Origin: Patiria miniata | Taxonomy: Eukaryota; Echinodermata; Asteroidea; Valvatida; Asterinidae | Direction of reading: 5' to 3' | Length of the DNA: 64,000 nucleotides | Assembly: GCF_015706575.1 (NCBI RefSeq) | Contig: NW_024037053.1 | Location: forward strand, 2,790,001-2,854,000 | Shown here: positions 50,152 through 61,617 of the stretch, in pieces | Layout: each line of letters opens with the position of its first letter | How positions within the stretch are numbered: position 1 is the first letter of the stretch | Notes under the pieces: generated by a model | Databases searched by the model: none | What the model was told of the DNA's origin: nothing | The model's input: the letters and a program-made list of their open reading frames with translations, nothing else | Translations under genes and position numbers: made by a program

Positions 50152-50360
50152 GGTAATAATACAACATTTGCAAACACCAAAAAAAAAAAAAACTACCAAT
50201 TTATTACGAAATACCTTACTTGACTGTAAGTGAATAATAGTCTCAAGCATCCTGTGAAATCATGGCATCTGGTGTGCTGTCATTTCCAAGAAAAGTGAAA
50301 TTTTCATATCAATTTCCAACGATGGTTGGCCGACCATCGTCGGAAAAGACTTTTTTTTTC
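50152..50360 (+). repeat. Dispersed repeat family G, copy 1
   Basis: TACAACATTTGCAAACA, CAGTCTCAAGCATCCTGT-type and CCGACCATCGT phrases, matched at 50905-51090. Confidence 0.75.
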
Positions 50361-50904
50361 ACATACTAGCTGCCCCCACTTTATCTAATTTAGTTAGTTT
50401 TCTTCTTTTTTGGCAATTAGTTACACATCCGCAAACGGGTGCAAGCCAGCTAATCTGGTTCTTTGACTTGACAATTCCCCAATGTCTATAAACTGAAGTA
50501 GGGTCAGGGAACCAGACCACAAGAACAGCATTTTTTTCTTGGTTTTTTTTCCCAGCATCTATGAATACAAAACTTTAAGCAGGTCAGTGTATACAATATT
50601 GCTGTAAAACATTAACCTTAATCCATTAATTTCTGAATATAACAGCAAAAGCAAATGCTGTGTATTTCCTAACAGATGGTTACATTTCATTTTTAAAATA
50701 TGCCTGTTTCTCCAGACAGCTTGAAATAGATCTGGACATAAAAATGTTACATGTATCTTTGGCAATTTGATTACCTGGTCACAACTGATGCTGAAAGCCA
50801 ATATGCTACATTAGCATATGTGCAATGCAAGCCATTCGTGTGATACTGTATGTATGCTGCCTATAGCTGATACATATCCAACATATGGATGATATATTTA
50901 AGGG

Positions 50905-51090
50905 GAAGATACAACATTTGCAAACATCCCAAAACGAAATGATCAAATTATCAAGGAATACCTTACTGGATTGTTAGGGAATGACAGTCTCAAGCATCCT
51001 GTAAAATCGTGGCTCCTGGCGTGCTGTCATTTTCAAGAAAAATTGTATTTTTCCAACGCTGGTCAGCCGACCATCGTTGGAGAAAACTGG
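50905..51090 (+). repeat. Dispersed repeat family G, copy 2
   Basis: GATACAACATTTGCAAACAT through CAGCCGACCATCGTTGGAGA. Direct repeat of the 50152 copy about 750 bp away, diverged. Confidence 0.75.
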
Positions 51091-51202
51091 CTAGAAAAAA
51101 AGTTCTCCCTTTTTTTTTCTGTAGACATGTTATACCGGTAGTAGTGCTGCAGCCGAACCGCCGAACCGAACTAAAAATAGCCGAACTTGGCCTTCCGAAC
51201 CG
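51089..51202 (+). repeat. Segment A of a partial duplication, first copy
   Basis: CTAGAAAAAAAGTTC and GTAGACATGTTATACCGGTA through TTGGCCTTCCGAACC recur at 52898-53025. Confidence 0.85.
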
Positions 51203-51852
51203 AACCTTACCCAAATGTCGGTTCGGAAGAGTTCGCAAGTATTTGTTGATAGCGCTAGGAATGCTAATGCTTGCAGTGAAAGGGCAAAGATAAAACGCAC
51301 GGATGATTGAATTTACCGTGTTGACAAGTCATCGCATTCATCTTCATTATTTGCAGTACAGCGTTCAGCCTGTACAGTACCCTGTTTTCTTTAACGGAAC
51401 TAGTTAATACCCCTTCATAGCTACATGTAAGTCGAAATCTAGGCTATTATGCTTAACTCATTCACAGTTTTCCTCATGGATGCATGAGACGTATCGTCTC
51501 ATTCAAGACCTGCTAATATGTTCTTCATTCATATACAACCCGGCGGTGTTCCGTGTGAAATGTATCGCCTTGTTTCCCAATACCGTCTCCGATATATCAC
51601 ACCGCATCTTCCCTCACTGAAACCAGAAACCTCCATTTCTCTCCTTAATAGCTTTTAGTTTTACCTACTCCTGCGGTCCTTATCAACGCATGCAATCTCC
51701 AGGGGCAAGATCGCTAAATACTCCCGTCAAATAGCGAGGTCAAACGTCCGGGCATCGCTGCAATAATGGTGTCGGCGTTTGCAATAACACACTCATGGCT
51801 TGAAATTGAACTCGTCATTTTTTCAACAACTTGATTGGAGAGGGATTGAAGG

Positions 51853-52279
51853 TTAACCCCAGCCCTCCTCCTCCTCCCCCCCCCCCCTGGCCTTTTGGCT
51901 AGGAACCATCCTCAATCCTGCAAAATCCTCCAATTGCTACCTCGTAAAAATTTGATTCAGCCTCAATCCTCCACAATCATTTCTTGAGTTTGTTCAGGTG
52001 GAGAGGTGACCATTGCCTCAATCCTTCAAAATTTTCTAACAATCACTGAAATGGGTTGAGGCAGTGCCGATGACATTCAGAAGCAGTGCGGATGATATCG
52101 AGCATAATGCAGGGCTCCATTATGCATGACTGATCGTAACCAATTCTGGGTATACAGCCTATGAACTTGACACAATGCATCCTCAAAAATTGACATTTTT
52201 TGGTCATTCAGCCTCTATCCTTCCAAAATTCTCCAAACCACCTAGAGGACTTTGGAGAATTGAGGAGAGTTACAGTTAA
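51853..52279 (+). mobile_element. TTAA-ended MITE family C, copy 3
   Basis: TTAACCCCAGCCC ... AGTTACAGTTAA, interior CCTCAATCCTGCAAAATCCT. Same orientation as copy 1. Confidence 0.82.
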
Positions 52280-52454
52280 AGTGGTGACCAATTTTCTACA
52301 AATGGCAAATATCACGAAAAATTTTTGTCAAGGGAAATAGAATTACATATTTTCTATATTTTAAGAAACATGAAAAAATACACGCACATAAAAATGTACA
52401 ATCGGTACATTTTTCTTCTCCATGTGTCCTATGTATGTGCACACAAGTTTGTAA
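52205..52454 (+). repeat. Segment B of a partial duplication, first copy
   Basis: 250 bp identical by eye to 53026-53275 (offset 821). Confidence 0.93.
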
Positions 52455-52558
52455 AATCCGTTTATTTCTGAAAATTGCAGCAAAAGCAAATGTTGTATAT
52501 TAGTTAACCTTCCTTTTGTTTGCTCATAGTCCATAGTCAAAAATTCAATCCTGTGTAT

Positions 52559-52830
52559 ACGCAGGCTAGTCACTGACTGTCAGATCATATTTTCTATAGG
52601 CACTGTGACCATGCAGTCAAATTCCATCAACAGACAAAAGCAGGTGACTGGTAGGCACAGCTGGCTTATCAATCACCTACAGTCAAAGCATAGCTATATC
52701 AGCAGGTTTCATCACAGCCAGTCAATCCTGCTTTATGAAGGCAGGGAGCACTCAACTGTTAAAAGCAGTCACTTGATTTATTATGACTGCTGGCCACGCC
52801 CTGTTGAAATTGCCAGCCAGAGAGAGAGGG
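52559..52830 (-). repeat. Dispersed repeat family F, copy 3
   Basis: Reverse complement of the 44075 copy: AGGCTAGTCACTGACTGTCA and GGTAGGCACAGCTGGCTTAT. Confidence 0.75.
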
Positions 52831-52897
52831 TTAAAAATGCGGTCACAATATATTAAAAAAAGAACAAAACAACCTAAAAACAAAAAAACCCAATCCG

Positions 52898-53275
52898 CTA
52901 GAAAAAAAGTTCTTTTTTAGAAAAAAAGTGTTTTTTTGTAGACATGTTATACCGGTAGTAGTGCTGCAGCCGAACTGCCGAACTGCCGAACCGAACTAAA
53001 AATAGCCGAACTTGGCCTTCCGAACCATTCAGCCTCTATCCTTCCAAAATTCTCCAAACCACCTAGAGGACTTTGGAGAATTGAGGAGAGTTACAGTTAA
53101 AGTGGTGACCAATTTTCTACAAATGGCAAATATCACGAAAAATTTTTGTCAAGGGAAATAGAATTACATATTTTCTATATTTTAAGAAACATGAAAAAAT
53201 ACACGCACATAAAAATGTACAATCGGTACATTTTTCTTCTCCATGTGTCCTATGTATGTGCACACAAGTTTGTAA
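52898..53275 (+). repeat. Duplicate of segments A and B joined directly
   Basis: Segment A (to 53025) is fused at CCGAACC|ATTCAGCC to segment B. The 1 kb that separates them at 51203-52204 is missing. Confidence 0.9.
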
Positions 53276-54185
53276 GACATTTGAATGCCTAGCGTCCAAT
53301 ATTACGGGCAGTTCATACGTCATGCTACTGTGAAGGCAAAGCGAATTAGAAATCACGAAACATTTGCTGCGAAATTTGCCGGAGTTGAAATGTGTTCGAC
53401 TTTTGCGAATTCGCAGCGCGAATACTTGCTGTGACATCATAACTTCGCATTTGCATTCACGTTCGCGTCGAGTATGAACCATTTACACATCAAAAAATAA
53501 ACAAACCAATAACACAAGCAAAAGAAAAAGCAAATGAGGAATAATGTTTTGGCCAATTTGGGACTAGTACAGCCTAATAATCAATGTTTTTTTTTTTAAG
53601 TTGAACTGTATTGGGCAACAGTCAAGTGAATTTCCAATATCATACTGACAGAGTTATACCACAACAGCTTCGTCTTCGACAATTATTTTCTTCGTCTGAC
53701 TGTTTTACCAATTTCAACACTCCAAACTTTCCTTTTGAACACTGGAGACCCGACAAATCGATAATGTGAACCACCGACACCCAGCTTTGCCCCAAAGCAT
53801 CATGGGTATAAGCTGTCCGTGCAGAAAGGTGTTTGGGCCAGTAAATGCCAGGGAAGCTGCTCAAGCGGGTCCATGCCTGATAAGACACTTCTCATAAACT
53901 GGGCCGTCGAGTGCGTATCACGATCATCACGATCATCACGATCATCCAAACAGGATGTTGTGAGCTCAGGTCTGCACAAATGTCCTCCGTTAAAGTTGTG
54001 TCATATCGCAGGGATATGTTCAGATAAAGACCATTTTAAAATACCAGAATGACAAGAGCGAATCACATCAATCAAAACGATGCAGTGTTTACACGTACAT
54101 GAGCAAGTGAGCAGATTTCATTGGTAAAAGTTGAGTTGTATTGCTGTTCAGCGATAAGGAACTTTACAAAATACCACTAAAGCCA
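53276..54185. other. Gene-free stretch with a 9-bp microsatellite
   Basis: CGATCATCA repeated about three times at 53919-53947. Nothing else recognised. Confidence 0.35.
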
Positions 54186-54388
54186 TGTGTGCATCACTAG
54201 AGGGAGGGGGGGGGGGGGTGGGGACACATCACTAGAGGGAGGGGGTGGGGACACATCACTAGAGGGAGGGGGGTGGGAACACATCACTAGAGGGAAGGGG
54301 GTGGGGACACATCACTAGAGGGAGGGGGGTGGGAACACATCACTAGAGGGAGGGGGGTGGGGACACATCACTAGAGGGAGAGGGGGTG
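54186..54388 (+). repeat. G-rich 30-bp minisatellite, about 7 units
   Basis: Unit CATCACTAGAGGGAGGGGGT followed by GGGGACA. G-runs of 3-12 could form quadruplexes. Confidence 0.92.
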
Positions 54389-55019
54389 TTGCAATTACCC
54401 ACATTAATATTCTTGTTTGGCAAACTTGTTGTCCTGTTGGTAAAATGTTGTGCTTCTTTGCGTGTATGCTGCCGTGAATAATCGTCCACTTTGAACAGTG
54501 CCCCAATAGTCAGGTGATATATCCCCCCTCCCTTGATTGGGAAAAAAACTCCTCATTACTTCCACTTTTTGAAAGAAAATTACCCATTTGGAATCCCCCC
54601 CCCACCAAAACCTTGATATGCTACTGCATCGTATAGTGTAAGTCATTTTTGCGACGGTGTATATCATGCTCACGTGCATGCCGCATGCGTTCTTTAAGAC
54701 GAGACGCGCACACATCTTCATAATCCTATTGGTCGAACGAGGCAGGAGTGTGCGTATACTACCTCAGCGCAACTTACGCAAGCCTTAGTGCCACCACAGA
54801 AAATGGCTGTTGCAGAGTTAGTCTATATGAGCTATCCTACAACTGTTGTTGGTTGAAGTTGCGTCGTGTCACTAGCAATTAGGAACAAGTCGAGGCATGT
54901 ATCATGCTACCCCAAATATAAGGTTATGGCTGATCACTCGCCGACAGATGGCAATAACACATACATGTACTTATATTGAAGCTGCCAAATCCACTTCCCA
55001 CATAGTTCCCACAGAGATC

Positions 55020-56527
55020 TTAAAGGGACACTGGGTCCTGGAACAGCCCAATTGGGCTACAAAACGCGCTTTGAACGAGATGATGTTAATCGGAAATAAC
55101 ATTTAAAAGTAGGATATAAACATCCACACAACTATCCTTTCAAAACTGGGTGTTTTTTGTGTTATTCCTGTATTATGCGTGCGAGAACGAATTTCGGGGT
55201 CCACTTTTGCGACCCCATAAATTCGAGCTGTTTGGATGCTAGTTGTGATTTCATTCGTAAAGTGTTCGCCTTTTTGGACGTTGAAGAAACCACTTTTTTT
55301 GCATTGGTGATTGGTCACCGCTGTTCCCGAAACACACAATGTGTATATCGTACACTGTGAACAACACGAAAAACGTATTCATACTCCGTCGTGTCCGATG
55401 TAAACAAGCAGGTTTTTTTCCGTCTTTTCTCAGGAACGGTAAGACATTAGGTTGGTTTCCTTACAACCAGATGTTTGAAATAGGCTAAGTAAACAATCCA
55501 AAACATGAAATTTTCGGGGATTTCAGGACCTAGTGCCCCTTTTCCAGGGGATTTCCAGGACAAAATGAGGGCTTTCTATGACCAATTCCTAGCTGTTTTG
55601 GCATCTTAGGAGCTTACTTACATGTTGTATAATACACCGGAGAGTCATCACACTGAAAAATAAAGGTCTGTGCACCATGTGTTAAAATTATCATCACCAA
55701 GATGGCCGCCACTTCCCCCTCACAGCCATCCGATCATCATCCTCCTACTCTGTCATGTTTCTCAAGTGTCACCAAACACTTATTAGGCATCTTGTCACCA
55801 TCTTCTTAGCTCGAGTACAGCATACATGCTTAAAAGATGAAGTGCAATGAACTGGGGTGCAAACCGGAAGACTGCCATATCCAAATATTATGCATCATGT
55901 CGGATGATCAGTCTGTGACTTGTCCATGACTTTTTTCTTGGAATATCAACTTTCCATGACTCTTTGTAAACTTTCAAACTTCCATGGCTTTCCATGATAG
56001 CTTAACTGGGCATTACTGACTGAAATCCCTGAAAATTTTATGTTTTGGATTGTTTACTTATCCTATTTCAAAGGTCTGGTTGAAAGGAAACTAACTGTTC
56101 CCGAGAAAAGACGGGAAAAACCTGGTTGTTTACATCGGACGCGGCAGACATTTTGCGGCATACGCATACGTATTTCCAGCCGTGTCTACTCAATGTACGG
56201 TACACGTTGAATGTGTGTCACATAATACAAACAGCAACAATACACAAATGTTGTTTCTCGTACGTCTCCAGAATGCGATGAACTGTGCGGTAGGATTCAC
56301 ACTAGCACCCAGCAGTTTGATTTTTGAGAGTCAAAATTTTGACCCCCGAAATTCGTTCTCGCATGGTTCTCGCAAGGATAACACAAAAACGCCCAGTTTT
56401 TAAAGGATGGTTGTGTGGATGTTTATATCCTTCTTTTAAATGCTCTTTCCAATTAACATCGTTTCATTTAAAACACATTTTGTAGCCCAATTGGGTACAA
56501 TCCAGGACGTAAAATATATCCCTTTAA
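55020..56527. mobile_element. 1.5-kb fold-back element
   Basis: Ends TTAAAGGGA / TCCCTTTAA. Arms of about 500 bp are inverted copies: CCCAATTGGGCTACAAAA, GGATATAAACATCCACACAA, CGAGAACGAATTTCGGGG, TTTTGGATTGTTTAC. No coding capacity in arms or loop. Confidence 0.88.
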
Positions 56528-56722
56528 ACTATAGGATTCTCCCGGATTTTCCCATGATTCAGGTATGCAACTGGGAATTTAGAAAAAAAACGAGGAAACT
56601 CCAAACCACACAAGACTTTGTACAGTCTTTTTTCAATTTGTAATGGCATTCATGAGAAGTAATAAAACGAGGAAATCAGCGGATCCATGAAAAGTTGCAT
56701 ACCTGAAGATTGCGGGAACCCT

Positions 56723-56906
56723 GGGGTGCGTTTTGGCGGTCATAACCAAAAACTGGTTCTGTTGTTTCTCTTTAATAGTTAATTATTTTTGGGGTTTGAG
56801 TATTGCATTATCGTCAGTAATTCTCGTCCTTTTAAAATTCCCGAAGAAATTCACCTACAAGAAACAACCGAACCAATTCTTGGTTATGACCGCCAAAACG
56901 CACCCC
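56723..56906. mobile_element. MITE just downstream of the Rab3 stop
   Basis: A perfect 27-bp terminal inverted repeat begins GGGGTGCGTTTTGGCGGTCA, extended to about 50 bp with mismatches. 184 bp. It ends 120 bp beyond the Rab3 stop codon, so it probably lies in the 3' UTR. Confidence 0.9.
56771..56776 (-). terminator. Possible poly(A) signal for Rab3
   Basis: Minus-strand ATTAAA, about 255 nt after the stop, inside the MITE loop. No AATAAA was seen closer. Weak evidence. Confidence 0.25.
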
Positions 56907-57026
56907 TGGCTGTGTTCATACCACCACCGCCCTTGGACTCATTTCACAGGAACTAATCACATTGCTTCTAAGACGGACTTACCATGTTGTGAACTCTACC
57001 CGACACCACGACCAGACACCAGGCAA

Positions 57027-57214
57027 TCAGCAGCCGCAGGACGTATTGGAGGGGGCCTGGCCGGGATCCGTGGGCGTGATGGTGGTGGCCGGTCGCATGC
57101 TCTGATCCGTGTCGATGCTCTCCGACATCTTGTCGCAGATGATATCTACCAGTCGCTCAAACGTCTGCTTGACGTTGATGTTCTCCTTGGCACTCGTCTC
57201 AAAGAATTCCAACC
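57027..57214 (-). CDS. Rab3: Rab3 small GTPase, terminal coding exon (partial gene)
   Basis: Minus strand. The acceptor is ccctttcag|GGTTGGAA. The exon encodes [20 protein letters not shown], then [19 protein letters not shown] and a hypervariable tail ending CGC, and stops TGA (57027-57029). ETSAK is the G5 guanine-base motif of Rab GTPases (vertebrate Rab3 has EASAK). [15 protein letters not shown] and the C-terminal Cys-X-Cys, which is doubly geranylgeranylated in the family, identify Rab3, the synaptic-vesicle Rab that controls exocytosis. The exon starts with the last two bases of a split codon, probably the Gly of LG. The earlier exons with the P-loop, switch regions and NKCD motif are not visible up to base 64000, so the gene should continue right of the window with a preceding intron longer than 6.7 kb. 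Vertebrate Rab27 and Rab26/37 fit less well. Confidence 0.93.
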
Positions 57215-57387
57215 CTGAAAGGGAGGAAAATTATTTAAAAAGTTGAAATTATTAAAGTTAATCACTAAAATTTACCCTATGTTGTATTGAACTTTCTCTG
57301 GAGTACTCACAAGAATACCTGTGCACTTACTTACACTCATGCTAATTGCAAGTACTCCTACTCGTACAGGGCGAGTACAAAACAAGG

Positions 57388-58415
57388 AAACCCAAATGGC
57401 CCCCCCCTTTTTTTAAAAAGAAGTTCTGCATGTAGCATTTTCTTGATCTAGGATGTGAAAGCCCGATTAATAAGCTTTATTTTAGTTAAAGAATCATTCA
57501 TATCGCTCATGTACGTTTCCAGTTTGGACTTTTAAACACAAATACAATTTGAAAATTTTGTTCATGGATCACAATAATGGTAAGTGATATTTCAGCGAAA
57601 CGAAAACAATTCACTTATTAAAAAAAACACATCAGAACACTCTCATAACCATGATAAGTGGCCGTTATCATATTTATGCACCTTTTGCTCCCAATGTTAA
57701 AACAACATGCTTTATAAGGCCAAAAAAAAAAATATTTGGTCTCTGGTCAGACCAAAGTTCCGGAATTGATGCGGCCACGCGGCTTTTTTTTTTTTTTTTT
57801 TTCTTTTTTTTTTCTTCTTCAAGCTTGGATTGTACAGACAAGGTGGGGTACTATTTTGCTTTTTTGGTGTCCTCATGTACATATTGGTGTCCTCCATAAT
57901 TTGCCTTGGTGCTTTCGATCATTTGCCTTGGTGCAATTTCCCATTCCTTGGTGCTCTTTGGTAAAAAAATTTGAGGAGGTGCGGAAATAGAGGGCGCTGT
58001 TGGAGCTACCGCGGAACATTTTGGAAAAAAAAAAGATGGACGCGCATGATTAAAATCGACGCGCGCGCTGACCAGAGACCGACTTATTTTTTTTTTTGGC
58101 CTAATGTCAAGAGTTTCTAGTCTTGCCCTGCCTTCTACTTGGCTACCCGGAGACTAATGCGATTATTCTGATATCGTTTTCATGATACGACATGGTTTCA
58201 TTTTACTGAAATATCACGTACCTTAAATGTGATCCGTGGACAAATTATATTGAAACTGTGTTTGTGTTCATAATTCCGTAACCGGAAAAGTACACGAGTG
58301 ATTTGAATGATTCTTTTACTAAAAGAAAGCTTATTAATTGGGCTTTCATATCCTAGATCTGAAAAGTGCTACATGCAGAACTTCTTTTAAAAAATAGGGG
58401 GTGCCATTTGGGTTT
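57388..58415. mobile_element. 1.03-kb fold-back element in the Rab3 last intron
   Basis: Ends AAACCCAAATGGC / GCCATTTGGGTTT. Arms of about 370 bp share AGAAGTTCTGCATGTAGCA, AAGCCC(G/A)ATTAATAAGCTTT and GGCCAAAAAAAAAAA..GGTCTCTGGTCAG in inverted order. Confidence 0.9.
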
Positions 58416-60264
58416 ATACACAGGCCGATATTAATTTGTCTGTGTCTCATTCAAAAGAGAATAACTTCTGTATCGCTAGAAAAATAGCACTTTAGTAAAG
58501 GAATGTACCGTATTTTTTGGGGATGAAACTCGAAAATAGCACAAGGAATGATCTTTAAACTTCTCAGCAATTTTGTAAATGTATTTTTACTTTCTCAGCC
58601 TTTCTCAGCCATCTCAACCTTAATCCAAAAAAATCTGGTTGTTGATCGGCACGCTGTCCTTTAAGTGGCTACCTCTAGCTTTTTTTTTTTTAGAGATGAG
58701 TTTCCAGATTATTGGCGAGATGTTCCAGTTTTGCCAATCATGTGCTACAATCATGATTTCAAACTCGGATTTCAGGTAACCGACCTCCCCAGGGCAAGAC
58801 GCGGGAGTAAGACAAGAGTTATGATTTCCCGTCTGATTAAGAAATGGAAAATGAAATGTGAAGCACAGCTGCCATTCGCGTGAACAGGTACATGTACGCC
58901 ACCTGAGAACATGTTGTTCGCTGAACGCAGTGATGCAGATGTCCTAGGGGCATCAATATCTGTGGCGTGGCCAATTTTGCTGGTCTGCTCGGAATATAGA
59001 AATACGGGTGCTAGCTCTGAACACTCAAATATGAATGGAACTCGAGTGGTTTCCATTTCAGGTTTCTAATCTTTCAGTTAGAAATTATTCCTTTTTTTTT
59101 TCAACAGATCACGAAGAAACAGTAACCCAACAGCGCCCACATACGCATAAAAAAATTATATTAAAACAGTCATACTTATGTGTTTCTGTACAAAAAGAGT
59201 TCAAATGACGTGCACGAGCTGGTTCACGGTTCACTGTCCTCAACCCCCCCCCCCCCTAAGCTTCCCCCCTCCCCCCGATATCCTGTGGAGGGTCAGCCCG
59301 CAAAGTTTGAGAGGACATTGTCACTTTTGCCCCTCCTTTTTCTCAGATTTCCCTCGCTTGGCGTGATAAGAAGATAGCCCGTGATTCGAGCATCAGAGAT
59401 TGACCACCAAAAAAAATAAGCCGTACAATATGATATGGCCTGTATTCAAATGGATTCCATTGTAGTCGATACTCCTTCGCGGTTCTGTGTGGGAGGCAAT
59501 CATACAAGGCGAAAATATGGAAAGATGGCACTCGACGATCAATTTCCCACTCAAATTTACCCTGACACGGGTGTCACGTTCACTCAAACCCTCTGTGGGT
59601 GCGTTGGGAACAAAAGGCTGAATTTTTTACCCTTTTTTGAGTGTCACCTCCCCCCCCCCCCCACGAGAAATTTTGTTTGCTATTCCTAGAAAGGTTAACG
59701 TGGGTGAATTAGGTCCTTCGTGGACTGCCACGACCTATCATTGGATATAATCCTACTTGACAGAGTTGTGCGCAGGGGAATTGAAAGGCCCTTGAGTAAA
59801 GTCACGGTTTTCAGTTCTGTCATTCACTTACTAGAGTCAATTTTTCATGAAAACTTTCATCGTTAATTAGCATGAAGGAGATTACATTTATTATGGCACT
59901 CTCCATCATTTTTATTACAAAAAGTCTATAAAAAAAGAAGAATTTCCTAAAATACATACATACATGTGTGTGTTCAAGGAAGAATAACTGACAACATCAC
60001 TTTTGAAAAAAAAAGGGAAAAATCACAAGATGAAAAAATAATCTTCTTGATATAACATTTTAACAGCATACAGGATCATGTGATTTTCATGCATTTTGCT
60101 CGTTTCCAAAAATAACACCACCCAAAATCCAAAGAAAGATGTTTAGAACCTACAGTGTAAAACCTGTTGAAGTTTCAGCTCGGTATTTTGGAATCGACGC
60201 ACACGCATATCAAAGCCCAGGATTCACGAATCGTTCCCGCATGTAGTGACATACCGTATACGGC
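58416..60264. other. Rab3 intron sequence, no exon seen
   Basis: Searched by eye on the minus strand for Rab motifs (NKxD, WDTAGQE); none found. Confidence 0.3.
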
Positions 60265-60650
60265 CAATAAGCCAATTGCAAGTGGCCTATTCCCTTTGGC
60301 ATTTAAATTTGAAAAATGTCTGGTACACTGACTTGCTCAGAATGCTTGGCTGACATTTTAACTTTGAATTCTCCAGACCAAAGACACTGTTGCTAATCAC
60401 ATGATTTGGGGCAAGGTCTTGCATAGTTACGTAAGAGACGCTCAGCATCAATACATTGTTCACAATGGGTGAGAATGGCACAAAGACACCAGACCATGCC
60501 GGAGCTGGGGTTGCTAGCATAAGGCTTGCCCCGAATCGCGTGATATAGTAACAGTCTCTTTGGTCGGCAGAATGCAAGTTAAAACGTGCAAAGCATTGGG
60601 TTAAGTCAGCATTCCAGATTTTATTCAAATTTAACTCGCAAATGGCTAAT
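60265..60650 (-). mobile_element. MITE family J, copy 2
   Basis: Reverse complement of 25635-26021. Ends CAATAAGCCAATTGC / GCAAATGGCTAATT. Confidence 0.82.
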
Positions 60651-60653
60651 TAC

Positions 60654-60750
60654 AGACTTGATTTCAAGTCTCGGTTTGAACCTGCGACCTCCGGATTACA
60701 GTTCTGGAGATTGCCGGATCAAACCCCGCTCCAGTCAATTTGTTTGTTCC
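60654..60750. mobile_element. Inverted tRNA-like element, compact copy 3
   Basis: CGGTTTGAACCTGCGACCTC and GGATCAAACCCCGCTCCAGT face each other with almost no spacer. The right end continues CAATTTGTTTGTTCCACTT, as in the 5739 element. Confidence 0.7.
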
Positions 60751-61380
60751 ACTTTCAAAATTATTATAATGCACCTAGTCATTTTTCCCTCATTTAAAAA
60801 AAAAAAAATTCTACGTGGTTGCAACTTACATTATCATTATTGCACCCTACACATTTTAAATTTTCTATTCTTTGTGAAACGGTTTTCCCAACAAAATTGC
60901 CAAACTTTTGAACTCCTAAAAAAAATAGCCTTAATTATTAGCTTAAATAATTGTATTGCTCCCCGCCACTACCCCTAAAAAGGCGAGTCAGTCAGGTCAT
61001 ATCGCAGTCGTACGTACAGCTCCGTTATCACAGAAGCACACCTTCGAAAAACCCTGCGAGTGTCGTAATGCTACACTGGGCAAAGACGAAGAACAAACAT
61101 GCAAATATCAGGCCCCTGCGCCCACCCTACCCTGCATTCCAGACTTATCAATGCACTTATCATGCCCACTGATGCCCTTACACTCCCATCTCTGAAATTG
61201 CTCGGCAACGTCACGCCCCAATTATTTATTTTTCCCCAGTGGCAAGGGACTCCTTTTTTTCCTTTTAGATAAGTGCACATGTATGTGCTGGCTGTTCAAG
61301 TATGATATCATGGCCAACAGAAGGAGGTTTTTTTTTGGAATGGTTATCGATTGAATTGCCAAGAACAGGAGAATATTGAA

Positions 61381-61617
61381 CCCTAACCCTGCTGAATACA
61401 ACAGGATCCAACTATGTCACATATACCCGATGGAGCCTGTTGGATTGAGCAGTAAACCCATTGTGTACATTCCTCATGAAAATGTTGGATTCAGCAGGCA
61501 ACTGAACCGCATTATAACGCCATGTTGAACTCCGTTGGATTCAGCAGAAAACTGAAAATGAGGCACAGTGGATTGAACGGGAAAGTCCGGTTGGACTCTG
61601 TTGGATTTAGCAGGGTA
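61381..61617. repeat. Dispersed repeat family E
   Basis: CCCTAACCCTGCTGAATACA ... TGTTGGATTTAGCAGGGTAG, with internal GTTGGATTCAGCAG repeated. The ends are partly inverted. Confidence 0.6.
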
